Shown: positions 18,003 through 26,515, counted from the stretch's first letter. The stretch is DNA of 57,709 bases from Oscillospiraceae bacterium (GCA_017438745.1 JAFRUS010000112.1:1-57709); one strand, 5' to 3'. The notes: generated from the sequence alone by a model not told the origin. Made by a program: numbers and translations.

Positions 18003-19469
18003 ATGAAAAAATACGAATTCTGGTTTGTCGTAGGTTCACAGCTTCTCTACGGCGAAGAAGTGCTTAATACAGTAGCAAAAAGAGCAGAGGAAATGGCATC
18101 TCACCTTTCATCAAAGCTTCCCTTCCCTGTAAGATACAAGGTAACTGCAAAGAGCAGTGACGAGATCACATCAGTTATAAAGGAAGCAAACTACAGAGAC
18201 GAATGCGCAGGCATTATCACATGGTGCCACACATTCTCACCAAGCAAGATGTGGATAAGCGGACTTAACGAACTTCAGAAGCCATGGTGCCACTTCGCAA
18301 CACAGTACAACCGCGAGATCCCTAACGAAGAGATCGACATGGACTTCATGAACCTCAACCAGGCTGCCCACGGCGACAGAGAACACGGATTCATCGGAGC
18401 AAGACTCCGCAGCGCAAGAAAGATCATCGCAGGCTACTGGAAGGATGAAGACGTTCAGGAAAGACTTGCTTCATGGATGAGAACTGCTGTCGGCGCTGCA
18501 TTCTCAAAGGAAATGAGAGTAATGCGTTTCGGTGACAACATGCGTGACGTAGCTGTTACTGAAGGTGACAAGGTAGAAGCTCAGAAGAAGTTCGGCTGGC
18601 AGGTAAACACCTGGGCTACAGGTGATCTCGTAAAGGAAATGTCACTTGTAACCGATGCTGAAATTGACGCTCTTATGGATGAATACAAAGCTTCATACGA
18701 CATTGCTACAGAAAACATAGAAGCTATCCGCTATCAGGCCAGGGAAGAGATAGCGATGGAAAAAATGATGAAACGTGAAAAGTGCTCAGCATTTTCAAAT
18801 ACATTCCAGGATCTTTACGGAATGGAACAGCTTCCTGGTCTTGCTTCACAGCACCTTATGGCAAAGGGCTACGGCTACGGCGGTGAAGGCGACTGGAAGG
18901 TATCAGCGCTCACAGCCATCATGAAGGTCATGGGTGAAAACGGAAACGGTGCTTCCGCATTCATGGAAGACTACACATATCACCTTGTTCCTGGTTCAGA
19001 ATACAGCCTCGGAGCTCACATGCTTGAAGTTTGCCCTTCACTTGCAGCCGGCAAGCCGAGAATTGAAACTCATCACCTCGGAATCGGCATGAATGCCAAG
19101 GATCCTGCACGTCTTGTATTTGAAGGTAAGGCTGGCAAAGGTATCGTAGCCTGCATCATCGACATGGGCGGACGTTTCAGACTTATCATTCAGGATATTG
19201 AATGCGTAAAGCCTATCATGGACATGCCTAACCTCCCTGTTGCAAGAGTTATGTGGAAGGCGCTTCCTGATCTAAGAACAGGACTTGAATGCTGGATCTG
19301 TGCCGGCGGTGCTCACCACACAGTTCTCAGCTACGACGTAACAGCTGAACAGATGATCGACTGGGCAAGGATCATGGATATCGAGTGTGTTCACATAACA
19401 AAGGATACAACAGTTGAAAGCCTTGAACGCGAACTTCTTGTAAATGATCTTGTATGGAAGCTTAAATAA
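18003..19469 (+). CDS. araA: L-arabinose isomerase
   Basis: 488 residues, normal for the family; converts L-arabinose to L-ribulose in the cytoplasm. Family blocks present: FVVGSQLLYGEE at the N-terminus, MEDYTYHLVPG, HMLEVCPSLAAGKPRIETHHLGIG and CAGGAHHTVLSYD, containing the Glu and His residues that bind Mn in AraA. Begins 15 nt after the kinase gene with RBS AAGGAG. Same transcript as the importer. Confidence 0.97.
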   Translation: MKKYEFWFVVGSQLLYGEEVLNTVAKRAEEMASHLSSKLPFPVRYKVTAKSSDEITSVIKEANYRDECAGIITWCHTFSPSKMWISGLNELQKPWCHFATQYNREIPNEEIDMDFMNLNQAAHGDREHGFIGARLRSARKIIAGYWKDEDVQERLASWMRTAVGAAFSKEMRVMRFGDNMRDVAVTEGDKVEAQKKFGWQVNTWATGDLVKEMSLVTDAEIDALMDEYKASYDIATENIEAIRYQAREEIAMEKMMKREKCSAFSNTFQDLYGMEQLPGLASQHLMAKGYGYGGEGDWKVSALTAIMKVMGENGNGASAFMEDYTYHLVPGSEYSLGAHMLEVCPSLAAGKPRIETHHLGIGMNAKDPARLVFEGKAGKGIVACIIDMGGRFRLIIQDIECVKPIMDMPNLPVARVMWKALPDLRTGLECWICAGGAHHTVLSYDVTAEQMIDWARIMDIECVHITKDTTVESLERELLVNDLVWKLK

Positions 19470-19500
19470 TCAGAGCTTCCCTGACTAAGACAACACTTAT

Positions 19501-19529
19501 CCCCTCCCTTCTTAAATGAACGGAGGGGA
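19501..19529 (+). other. Intercistronic hairpin araA-araD
   Basis: CCCCTCC and GGAGGGG form a 7-bp GC-rich stem with a 14-nt loop between araA and araD; no U run. Probably an mRNA stability element or processing site. Confidence 0.5.
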
Positions 19530-19556
19530 AAGTTTCAGTATGAAAGGATGATGACT

Positions 19557-20255
19557 ATGCTCGAAGAATTAAGACAGAAAGTTTACGAAGCAAATATGGA
19601 GCTTCCTAAAAGAAATCTCGTTACATTCACCTGGGGTAATGTTTCCGGAATAGACAGGGAAAGCGGTATCATCATAATCAAGCCTTCAGGTGTTGAGTAT
19701 GATGAACTTAGACCGGGTAATCTCGTTGCCCTCGACCTTGACGGAAATGTTGTTGAAGGAAAGCTCAATCCTTCATCAGATACAAAGACTCATATCGAAC
19801 TGTATAAAAAATTTCCTGAGATCGGCGGTATCGTACATACACACAGCCCACATGCTGTTGCATGGGCACAGGCAGTGAGGGATATTCCATGCTATGGCAC
19901 GACACACGCTGACTACTTCTACGGCCCTGTACCGTGTACAAGAGAGCTTACAAAGACTGAACTCGACGAAGACTATGAAAAGAACACAGGTAAAGTGATC
20001 ATTGAGACATTTGAAAGCAGAGGTCTTGATGTTAATGCAGTTCCTGGCGTAATATGCGCAAGCCACGGTCCTTTCACCTGGGGAAAAGATGCCGCCAAGG
20101 CCGTTTACCACGCAGTCGTACTTGAAGAAGTTGCTAAAATGGCTCTTATGACTGAACAGCTGAAAAAGGATGCAGTTCCTGCACCAGATTATCTTCAGGA
20201 CAAGCACTACATGCGCAAGCACGGTCCGAACGCTTACTACGGACAGAAAAAGTAA
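19557..20255 (+). CDS. araD: L-ribulose-5-phosphate 4-epimerase
   Basis: 232 residues of the class II aldolase/AraD family, giving D-xylulose-5-phosphate. Seen: [23 protein letters not shown], the Zn-binding [12 protein letters not shown] (two His), [11 protein letters not shown] and the third Zn His in [11 protein letters not shown]. Start set at MLEELRQ because AAAGGATG ends only 6 nt before; the two ATGs 6 and 9 nt earlier overlap that RBS. Last gene of the arabinose operon. Confidence 0.96.
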   Translation: MLEELRQKVYEANMELPKRNLVTFTWGNVSGIDRESGIIIIKPSGVEYDELRPGNLVALDLDGNVVEGKLNPSSDTKTHIELYKKFPEIGGIVHTHSPHAVAWAQAVRDIPCYGTTHADYFYGPVPCTRELTKTELDEDYEKNTGKVIIETFESRGLDVNAVPGVICASHGPFTWGKDAAKAVYHAVVLEEVAKMALMTEQLKKDAVPAPDYLQDKHYMRKHGPNAYYGQKK

Positions 20256-20288
20256 TTTCCATTCTTAGTTTTCATAATATAACAAAAT

Positions 20289-20384
20289 GGCTGATACCAG
20301 TGAAGTACAAAATCTACGCGTCATAGGCGCTATTAAAATGATCTTCAATCATTTTGATCAGATTTTAGCATCATGGTGTCAGCC
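20289..20384 (+). ncRNA. Nested, branched stem structure downstream of araD
   Basis: Outer stem GGCTGATACCA/TGGTGTCAGCC (11 positions, one G-T pair), inner stem AAAATCT/AGATTTT, then a short GCG/CGC hairpin and a perfect AAAATGAT/ATCATTTT hairpin. GTTTTAC follows. It may be an elaborate araD terminator, a small structured RNA or a hairpin-type mobile remnant; no known class recognised. Confidence 0.4.
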
Positions 20385-20408
20385 GTTTTACATACCAGGA
20401 AAACATAA

Positions 20409-20443
20409 AAGCGTGTGAACAGGTCATTTCTGTTCACACGCTT
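20409..20443 (-). terminator. Bidirectional terminator between araD and the aminotransferase gene
   Basis: AAGCGTGTGAACAG/CTGTTCACACGCTT, a perfect 14-bp stem; TTTTATGTTTT follows on the minus strand. Confidence 0.85.
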
Positions 20444-20491
20444 GTTACATTTTATAATTACTGTTAAGAGTGCACTGTATACGTAATTTCC

Positions 20492-21733
20492 TTAAAGAAC
20501 TTCCTTTATGGACTTTTCAAGTATTTCAAGTCCTTCGAGAAGAACATTGTCTTCAATAGTAAGCGGAGGCATTACCTTGAGAACTCCGTCGTGTCTGCCG
20601 GCTACCTCAAGTACGAGCTTGTTGTCAAAGGCCTTGTGTACGCATTCAATAGCAAGCTTAGGATCAATGTCATTGAGGTCTATGCCCCAGATAAAGCCGA
20701 TACCTCTGATCTTTATTCTTTCATCAAGAGATGCTATGCGTTCATTAAGGAACTTTTCTATAACTGCAGACTTTCGCTTTACATCGCTTTCAAGGTTATG
20801 TTTATTGTAGTATTCGATACCTGCCTTGCTTCCCACGAATGCAAGCTGATTTCCCCTGAATGTTCCGTTATGTTCCGCAGGACGGAAGATGTCAAGCTCA
20901 GGACGTACAAGAACGATAGACATAGGCAGTCCGAGTCCGCTTATAGACTTTGAAAGTACGACCATGTCAGGTACTATCCCTGCTCTTTCAAATGAGAAGA
21001 ATGTGCCTGTTCTGCCGTTGCCCACCTGAATGTCGTCAACGATCATAATTATTCCGTGATCATCACAGATCTTTCTTACATTCTTTAACCATTCGGCATC
21101 AGCAACATTTATGCCGCCTTCAGCCTGTACAGTTTCAAGAATAATTGCTGCCGGCTTGTCAAAGCCTGAGTGGTCATCTTCAAGGACTTCCTTAAGGTAC
21201 TCTATCGAGTCGATACGGCTGTTGCAGTAAGGCATAAAGGAAACATTGTCAAGAGGAACTCCCGCTCCCTCACGGCTTATCCTGTCAGTTGTACATGCAA
21301 GGCTTCCCATCGACATTCCGTGAAAAGCGCCTGAGAATGCAAATACGTTAGTACGTCCTGTGTTTTTTCTTGCAAGCTTTAATGCAGCTTCAATGGCATT
21401 GGTACCTGTGGAACCGCAGCACATTACCTTATAGTCAAGCTTTCTCGGTATAAGTATACTGTTTTCAAGAGTTTCGATAAATTCCCTCTTGGCCTTTGTA
21501 TACATGTCAAGAGCGTTTATGATACGGTCACTGCTGAGATAATCAAGAACCGCCGCCTTGATTTCAGGATTGTTGTGTCCGTAGTTGACAGAACCGGCAA
21601 CAGCGAGAAAATCGATATAGCGTTCACCCTGTTCGGAAAACAGTTCAGCGTTTCTTGCTTCATCAAAAACAACCGGGTACTTTCTGCAGTAAGATCTTAC
21701 ATTGGATTCATATTTTTCAAAAGTTTCAAACAT
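20492..21733 (-). CDS. Diaminobutyrate-type aminotransferase (EctB family)
   Basis: 413 residues, class III PLP aminotransferase. It keeps the EctB hallmarks YIDFLAVAGSVNYGHNNP, PTGTNAVEA-like STGTNAIEAALKLAR, FSGAFHGMSMGSLA, the PLP Asp in IVDDIQVGNGRTG and the PLP Lys in VLSKSISGLGLPM. EctB makes L-2,4-diaminobutyrate from aspartate semialdehyde. No ectA or ectC is nearby, so the product may feed diaminobutyrate-containing peptides or another route. Promoter TTGACG-17-TAAAAT at 21825-21797; single-gene unit with its own terminator. Confidence 0.82.
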   Translation of the reverse strand: MFETFEKYESNVRSYCRKYPVVFDEARNAELFSEQGERYIDFLAVAGSVNYGHNNPEIKAAVLDYLSSDRIINALDMYTKAKREFIETLENSILIPRKLDYKVMCCGSTGTNAIEAALKLARKNTGRTNVFAFSGAFHGMSMGSLACTTDRISREGAGVPLDNVSFMPYCNSRIDSIEYLKEVLEDDHSGFDKPAAIILETVQAEGGINVADAEWLKNVRKICDDHGIIMIVDDIQVGNGRTGTFFSFERAGIVPDMVVLSKSISGLGLPMSIVLVRPELDIFRPAEHNGTFRGNQLAFVGSKAGIEYYNKHNLESDVKRKSAVIEKFLNERIASLDERIKIRGIGFIWGIDLNDIDPKLAIECVHKAFDNKLVLEVAGRHDGVLKVMPPLTIEDNVLLEGLEILEKSIKEVL

Positions 21734-21796
21734 TGTTAGTCTTCTTTCTGACGTTTAATATTACAAAAAAATCTCATTAAAAAACGGTCATTTTTA

Positions 21797-21825
21797 ATTT
21801 TATCACTGTAAAAACCAAACGTCAA
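21797..21825 (-). promoter_or_regulatory. Promoter of the EctB-like gene
   Basis: TTGACG, 17 bp, TAAAAT on the minus strand. Confidence 0.7.
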
Positions 21826-21830
21826 GTAGT

Positions 21831-22772
21831 TTAAAGATATTTCTTTATTTTCTTATAAAGATCGTTGCCCTTGTCCTGTCCGTATTTCTTTACAAGCGCC
21901 TTGTTGGCAAGAGCCTTTGAATCTGACTTACCCGAATACTTTACTGCTAAAGAAGCAAGATAATCAGCATCTTCGTTTCCTATTTTCGCTTTGTCAAGGT
22001 CTTTCTTTACTGTGACACTCAGACTGTTTCCTTTGTTACGGTCATTATTCTTCGGAACTGTCACATTATTGTGTTCCTTAACTACTTTGCGTACAAGATC
22101 GTAGACATCACTGTAGTCGGTGAATATCTGTCTTAAGTCATTGTGGACTGACGTAAGCATATGCTTTTCTTCAAAATGACTTGTAACAATATTTGTGATC
22201 TCATCAGTAAAGCATGGACTGATCTCACTCTCTCCGATAGCTTTTTTCAGTCTTTCAGTAAGTTCCTTCTTCTGCTGTTCAGTACCTGAATTGTTTACGT
22301 TCCTTTCAGGTATGCTTTTACCTGAGTTATCAGAAATATTGTTCTTTCTGGTCTTTTTGTCCTGTGATCCCTTGTTCTCAGTTTTTTTGTTCTTCTTTCT
22401 TCCTTCAGAGACATCGTTTTTTATTACCGGAGATCTGCGGACAGAAACGCCTTCAGCATCAGTCCAGAACTTTATAACATTGTCAAAATCGGTATCCTTA
22501 CTGACGATTATGCACTCAAAATCTTTTTCTCTGTATCTGCCGACAAGATAGCCAAGATATGATACAATATGCATATCGGCAGACTGATTTCCGCATGGCA
22601 CCTTATGGATCTCAAGAGTAGCTGCCTTGTGTCTGGCCAGAATATTTAAGTCAAACTTCGTTGATTTATCAGTGAAGAACACGTGTATGTGATCTTCGTT
22701 TCCGAGAAGTTCGCAGCCTGAAAATCCCCCTGTACTGACATTTTCAAAGTCAATCAAATAATATTTTTCCAA
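21831..22772 (-). CDS. NYN/PIN-like nuclease-fold protein
   Basis: 313 residues. N-terminal domain (1-115) has the acidic positions of the NYN/PIN-like fold: LIDFENV (D8, E10, N11) and IIVSKDTDFDNVI (D93, D95, D97), which usually bind the metal of an RNase. A Lys/Asn-rich linker (about 118-165) leads to two helical segments (about 170-235 and 265-313), the last being YLASLAVKYSGKSDSKALANKAL-like and perhaps nucleic-acid or protein binding. I do not recognise the C-terminal domains. Promoter TTGACA-17-TAATAT at 22876-22848. Monocistronic. Confidence 0.7.
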   Translation of the reverse strand: MEKYYLIDFENVSTGGFSGCELLGNEDHIHVFFTDKSTKFDLNILARHKAATLEIHKVPCGNQSADMHIVSYLGYLVGRYREKDFECIIVSKDTDFDNVIKFWTDAEGVSVRRSPVIKNDVSEGRKKNKKTENKGSQDKKTRKNNISDNSGKSIPERNVNNSGTEQQKKELTERLKKAIGESEISPCFTDEITNIVTSHFEEKHMLTSVHNDLRQIFTDYSDVYDLVRKVVKEHNNVTVPKNNDRNKGNSLSVTVKKDLDKAKIGNEDADYLASLAVKYSGKSDSKALANKALVKKYGQDKGNDLYKKIKKYL

Positions 22773-22847
22773 TTTAATTCCCTTCTGTTGTTTCTTATTT
22801 TTTAATCGTCTGTCATCAGTTTTCCGTAATCAGATATATACATTATA

Positions 22848-22876
22848 ATATTACATTATCACATTCATTTTGTCAA
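22848..22876 (-). promoter_or_regulatory. Promoter of the NYN-domain gene
   Basis: TTGACA, 17 bp, TAATAT on the minus strand. Confidence 0.65.
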
Positions 22877-22908
22877 GGGAGAAGGTTCGTTATCGGACAG
22901 TCAAATTA

Positions 22909-22937
22909 TTGACATTGGTATTATTAGTTGCTATAAT
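22909..22937 (+). promoter_or_regulatory. Consensus promoter far upstream of the XRE gene
   Basis: TTGACA-17-TATAAT, perfect match, 245 nt before the XRE start. The stretch between holds AT-rich sequence including TTGTACAA but no clear gene or terminator. Confidence 0.7.
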
Positions 22938-23086
22938 TAACATAAAATTATAATTGTACAATAGTATAGTACAGGATAATAGACTAAAATGCAATTGTTG
23001 TTATCTTATTCTGTTTGATATGTATTTGAATTTTAGGTATCCGGCAGTGTTTTTTTAGTTATTCTTATAATTTTTATCTTCGAGGG

Positions 23087-23115
23087 TTGATTTTTTATCT
23101 CAGACGTATTATAAT
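23087..23115 (+). promoter_or_regulatory. Proximal promoter of the XRE gene
   Basis: TTGATT, 17 bp, TATAAT; transcription expected near 23122, 60 nt before the start codon. Confidence 0.75.
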
Positions 23116-23181
23116 AGATGTAGTAGTATGGATATAGTTAAACCCCCTATCCAAAAAATATTTTTATGAGGTGTAAAAACT

Positions 23182-23463
23182 ATGAATGAAGAATTAAAAA
23201 GAATTTATATCGACAGAATGGTCGAAAACCTTACAGTTCTCAGAGCTAAGCTCGGCGTAACTCAGTCAGAACTCGCAGAGATCGCTGGTATCAGCCGTCA
23301 GACTATTCTCTCAGTTGAAAAGAAACAGCGTGGCATGACATGGAACATGTTCCTTGCTCTTCTCTACATTTTTACTGCAAACGAAAAGACAGTTCCGCTT
23401 GTTGACCTCTTCGAGATCAGAACAGACGAACTTGTTGAAGCAATGCAGGGCAAGAAAAAGTAA
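23182..23463 (+). CDS. Small XRE-family DNA-binding regulator
   Basis: 93 residues; a single helix-turn-helix (about 15-65: LRAKLGVTQSELAEIAGISRQTILSVEK) with a short C-terminal tail (ELVEAMQGKKK) and no sensor domain. RBS GAGGTG. Codon use is strongly biased as in highly expressed genes of the window, and two good promoters precede it, so it is probably abundant. No antitoxin or phage context is seen; targets unknown. Confidence 0.85.
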   Translation: MNEELKRIYIDRMVENLTVLRAKLGVTQSELAEIAGISRQTILSVEKKQRGMTWNMFLALLYIFTANEKTVPLVDLFEIRTDELVEAMQGKKK

Positions 23464-23490
23464 TTTTCCAAGTTTAAAAACCTTTAAAGA

Positions 23491-23533
23491 CTGCAGTCAG
23501 ATGATCGCACTGACTGCAGCCTTTTAGTTTTAT
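23491..23533 (+). terminator. Terminator of the XRE gene
   Basis: CTGCAGTCAG/CTGACTGCAG, 10-bp perfect stem, followed by CCTTTTAGTTTT. Confidence 0.85.
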
Positions 23534-23556
23534 TATTTAAGAATAAAAGTCATAAA

Positions 23557-23673
23557 CTAAGGAAACTCTGATTAAATCGGAAATCCGGCTTCGCCGGATT
23601 TCCGGAGGTGGGATTTGCGGGGCTTCGCCCCGAACCCCCACGCTGATTTATGAATAAATCAGCGTTTCCCTAA
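23557..23673. mobile_element. MITE-like element, about 109 bp, with flanking CTAA repeats
   Basis: Ends are inverted: GGAAACTCTGATTAAATC at 23561 and the complement of GGAAACGCTGATTTATTC ending at 23669 (15 of 18 identical). CTAA occurs directly outside both ends (23557-23560, 23670-23673), as for a 4-bp target duplication. Inside are three hairpins: ATCCGGCttcGCCGGAT, GTGGG..GCGGGGCttcGCCCCG..CCCAC and GCTGATTTAT/ATAAATCAGC. No coding capacity. Confidence 0.6.
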
Positions 23674-23708
23674 TAAAAAGGGAGATCCGGCAAAGCTGGT
23701 TCTCCCTT
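23674..23708 (-). terminator. Terminator of pncB
   Basis: AAGGGAGA/TCTCCCTT with an inner paired GC..GC loop; TTTTTATT follows on the minus strand. Confidence 0.85.
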
Positions 23709-23718
23709 CTGTCATATG

Positions 23719-24915
23719 TTATTCTGCTTCTCTTTCAAGTCTGAACTGTACTGAACGCTTGAGGTATCCCAGATAATCCTCGTCACGGCACATAGCCTTG
23801 CCTAAATCATCTGAAAGCTTGGCAACTGGTCTGCCGTTTACATACTGAAGCTTGATAACTATGTTAAGCGCCTGTTCTTCAGTATCGTTTGAGCAGAAAG
23901 TTCCTATACCGAATGATACCTTTGTCTTGCCGCTGAAGTAATCGTAAAGCTTCTGCGCCCTGTCAAAGTCAAGGCTGTCGCTGAACAGAAGAAGCTTCGT
24001 CTTAGGATCAACACCGTATTTTTTATAGTGTGCGATCATCTTGTCGCCCCATGCATACGGATCTCCGCTGTCGTGACGAACACCTGTATAGTTGTTTACC
24101 ATTGAACGGTTGAAGTCTAGCAGGAAAAGATCTGTTGTGACTGTATCCGTAAGGGCTGTACCATTATCACCGTCATATTCGTTATACCAGTCACGCATTG
24201 CATAGTGGTTGGTATAGGCAAGCGGGATAGAATCGATGCCCTGATACATCTGTACAAACTCGTGTGCATAAGTTCCGATTGGAGTTACATTGTACTTCAT
24301 TGCAAGATATACGTTTGAAGTTCCGACGCAGTTCTTTGTCTCTGTTACCAGTCTTCTTACGACCACGTCCTCCCACTCGCGTGAAAGCCTTCTGCGGCAT
24401 CCGAATTCAGCAAAGCTGAAAGTATAGGTACCGTCATTAAGACCCTTTATCTTGGCGTCCAGCCTCTCCTCCGCTGATTTGCGAAGCTTTTCGTAATCGT
24501 ATTTCATACGGAAATATACTTCATTTACGATTTCAAGAAGATATATTTCAAACTGCATTGCTGAGAACAGCGGACCGTTAACTTCAATGTAAAGTTCGCC
24601 GCCCGCATCAAGCTTTGCTGTGACATAGTCTCTTATAGGATGCCAGAGTCTGAGGAATTCAACATAGTCCTTTTTAATAAAACGTATAGAACGGAGATAA
24701 TCAAGTTCTTCCTTTTTAAAAGTGAGAGTGCAGAGGTGATCGATTTGTGCATTGATCTCTTCAACCATTTCAGGTGTGAAAACAACATCCTTGTTACGGC
24801 ATTTAAAGAAATACTGTCCGCAGAGATCAGTGTGTTTGTGGAAGATGACCTGATCCATATTGAACTTATAAAGATCAGTGTCAAGCAGTGAAATAACAAT
24901 TGGCTCGAGTTTCAT
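23719..24915 (-). CDS. pncB: Nicotinate phosphoribosyltransferase
   Basis: 398 residues; makes nicotinate mononucleotide from nicotinate and PRPP in NAD salvage. Family stretches visible: SLLDTDLYKFNMDQVIFHKH at the N-terminus, FSFAEFGCRRRLS, GTSNVYLAMKYNVTPIGTYAHEF and GVRHDSGDPYAWGDK, the last holding the His that is autophosphorylated in NAPRTases. Length normal. RBS AAGGGAA. It lies 88 nt after an unknown gene on the same strand and may be co-transcribed. Confidence 0.95.
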   Translation of the reverse strand: MKLEPIVISLLDTDLYKFNMDQVIFHKHTDLCGQYFFKCRNKDVVFTPEMVEEINAQIDHLCTLTFKKEELDYLRSIRFIKKDYVEFLRLWHPIRDYVTAKLDAGGELYIEVNGPLFSAMQFEIYLLEIVNEVYFRMKYDYEKLRKSAEERLDAKIKGLNDGTYTFSFAEFGCRRRLSREWEDVVVRRLVTETKNCVGTSNVYLAMKYNVTPIGTYAHEFVQMYQGIDSIPLAYTNHYAMRDWYNEYDGDNGTALTDTVTTDLFLLDFNRSMVNNYTGVRHDSGDPYAWGDKMIAHYKKYGVDPKTKLLLFSDSLDFDRAQKLYDYFSGKTKVSFGIGTFCSNDTEEQALNIVIKLQYVNGRPVAKLSDDLGKAMCRDEDYLGYLKRSVQFRLEREAE

Positions 24916-25003
24916 TTTTTCATTTCCCTTTCTTTCCCGTTTTCAGATATTCCCCGTTAACGCAGTCAGCCTGCAGGCTTAAATATCTGCGATAACAACA
25001 GAT

Positions 25004-25975
25004 TTATTTTATTCTTTCCTTAATTATCGCAACCGCGCCTTCACGGTCATCAGCCTTGCCAAAGTCAAGATGATTGCCTGACTCATCCCAGGCACAGGCA
25101 AGCCATGTTTTTTTGTCATTTTCATACTTGATCTCAACTGTATAGTAGACTGGTTTCTCCTTAGATGACCAGAAGAAGATTATGTCGGAACATTCAAGAT
25201 ATTTTTCTGCAACAGGGATCACCATGTCCATACATACACAGTCATCGCTGTCTGCTATAACCTCAAGTTTAAAGCCTTCATGTTCAGGTACGGGCATTGC
25301 TGTATTTTCCAGAAGAACGTCATCGATAATTCGTTTTAAGAACTCTTCCTTTTCACTTTTAAGGCTGCGTGCAAAAGCCTCAGGATCTGCATAGAACTCA
25401 GCCGGCAGGAAATCATGTTCAATGAAATAACGCTCATTTCCTTCCTTTATAAGGCCATTCTCCTCATCAATGTTATATGTAATCTCATCAGCAATAAGGA
25501 AATCTCCCTGATGCTCAGCTATGTCATCAAACACTTCCTTAACATCAAGATCGTTTTCAGTTACCATATAGTAAGCATAAACAACCATTCTTAATACAAG
25601 AAGAGGATAGGTCACGAAAGAACGGAACATTCTCGCGTTTTCAATAAGTGCCCCTGCTGCCATACCAGCATCGACCTTGATGGTACTGTAATCAGTGTCA
25701 TATCTGATCCTGATCTCAAATTTTTCTGAGAACAGTGCAGCGAGTTCATCGAACTTAGAAGTATCTTCGATATTCACTTCGTAAAGCGCCATGGAGATAA
25801 TTCCGTCATTGTCAATTATAAAACGCTGTATCAGCTGAACATTTTTAAGAGGTTCTTCTGTGAATGTGTAGTATTCACCCGAAGCATAAAACTCATCGTC
25901 AATAAGTTCAAAGCTGAAAGGAACACCAGCTTTTTCAAGATTACGCTCCATAAATTCCTTGCATTTTTCTTTCAT
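25004..25975 (-). CDS. Uncharacterised protein, 323 residues
   Basis: No signal peptide or convincing membrane segment (one moderately hydrophobic stretch FVTYPLLVLRMVVYAYYM near 118-135). The first 110 residues alternate strands and helices (FELIDDEFYASGEYYTF..., IIDNDGIISMALYEVNI) somewhat like YbjN-type sensory folds; the last part (FFWSSKEKPVYYTVEIKYENDKKTWLACAWDESG) is beta-rich. Family not recognised. Promoter TTGAAA-17-TATACT; RBS AAGGG. Followed by pncB. Confidence 0.7.
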   Translation of the reverse strand: MKEKCKEFMERNLEKAGVPFSFELIDDEFYASGEYYTFTEEPLKNVQLIQRFIIDNDGIISMALYEVNIEDTSKFDELAALFSEKFEIRIRYDTDYSTIKVDAGMAAGALIENARMFRSFVTYPLLVLRMVVYAYYMVTENDLDVKEVFDDIAEHQGDFLIADEITYNIDEENGLIKEGNERYFIEHDFLPAEFYADPEAFARSLKSEKEEFLKRIIDDVLLENTAMPVPEHEGFKLEVIADSDDCVCMDMVIPVAEKYLECSDIIFFWSSKEKPVYYTVEIKYENDKKTWLACAWDESGNHLDFGKADDREGAVAIIKERIK

Positions 25976-26035
25976 AAAAGGATCCCTTCTTTCCTGTGTT
26001 TTTTAGGTGGTTTAATCCGTGTATCCTTAATTAAA

Positions 26036-26064
26036 AGTATATCACATTTGGTTGATTTTTTCAA
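26036..26064 (-). promoter_or_regulatory. Promoter of gene 25004-25975
   Basis: TTGAAA, 17 bp, TATACT on the minus strand. Confidence 0.7.
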
Positions 26065-26104
26065 GTTTATATGTCCCGTATTATTAAAAAACGGGACCTC
26101 AAAA

Positions 26105-26147
26105 AACAAAAAATAAGATGCATCACATAAATGATGCATCTTATTTT
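26105..26147 (-). terminator. Strong terminator ending the riboswitch transcription unit
   Basis: AAATAAGATGCATCA/TGATGCATCTTATTT, 15-bp perfect stem; on the minus strand the tail is T-rich. No gene lies between it and the riboswitch terminator. Confidence 0.85.
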
Positions 26148-26169
26148 TTTCTCGTGATTTTATCCCCAT

Positions 26170-26515
26170 TTTCCTTAGTACCCCGGCCGATCCTTCCAAT
26201 AATCCTTAAGTAATTGTTCCCCAACAAAAACTATCTCATATCGCCCCGCCGATCAGAAATCCTCATCAGCCTATATCATTTCCCCTGTAACTATTTCTTT
26301 TTCTGCACCCCACCGGTCCTGCCTCGCAATAATCCGCAATAACATTGTTCCCCAACAACACTATCACAACTCCGACGCTTTCCCCAGCAGAAGTGATCCT
26401 CAATAGTCCCGGTGACAAGTCCTGTCCCCCAACAAGACTTTGTCTTCTTCCCCTTTTTTCATCTCCGAAATACCCAATAATCATTTGAACTGTCCCGTCC
26501 CCCAACGAAACTGTT
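26170..26515 (-). repeat. Four degenerate repeat units downstream of the riboswitch
   Basis: On the plus strand GTTCCCCAAC or GTCCCCCAAC occurs at 26216, 26347, 26424 and 26497, each 18-23 nt after a CAATAATC-like motif (26198, 26328, 26401, 26475). On the minus strand each unit reads roughly GTTGGGGRACA...GATTATTG..RGG. Units are spaced 131, 77 and 73 bp. Open frames here are short, lack ribosome sites and are broken between units. Confidence 0.6.

Noticed and set aside
26266..26505. 79-codon frame on the minus strand inside the repeat array
   Set aside because: Starts at a TTG without a ribosome site and changes frame relation to the repeat units; more likely a by-product of G-rich repeats.
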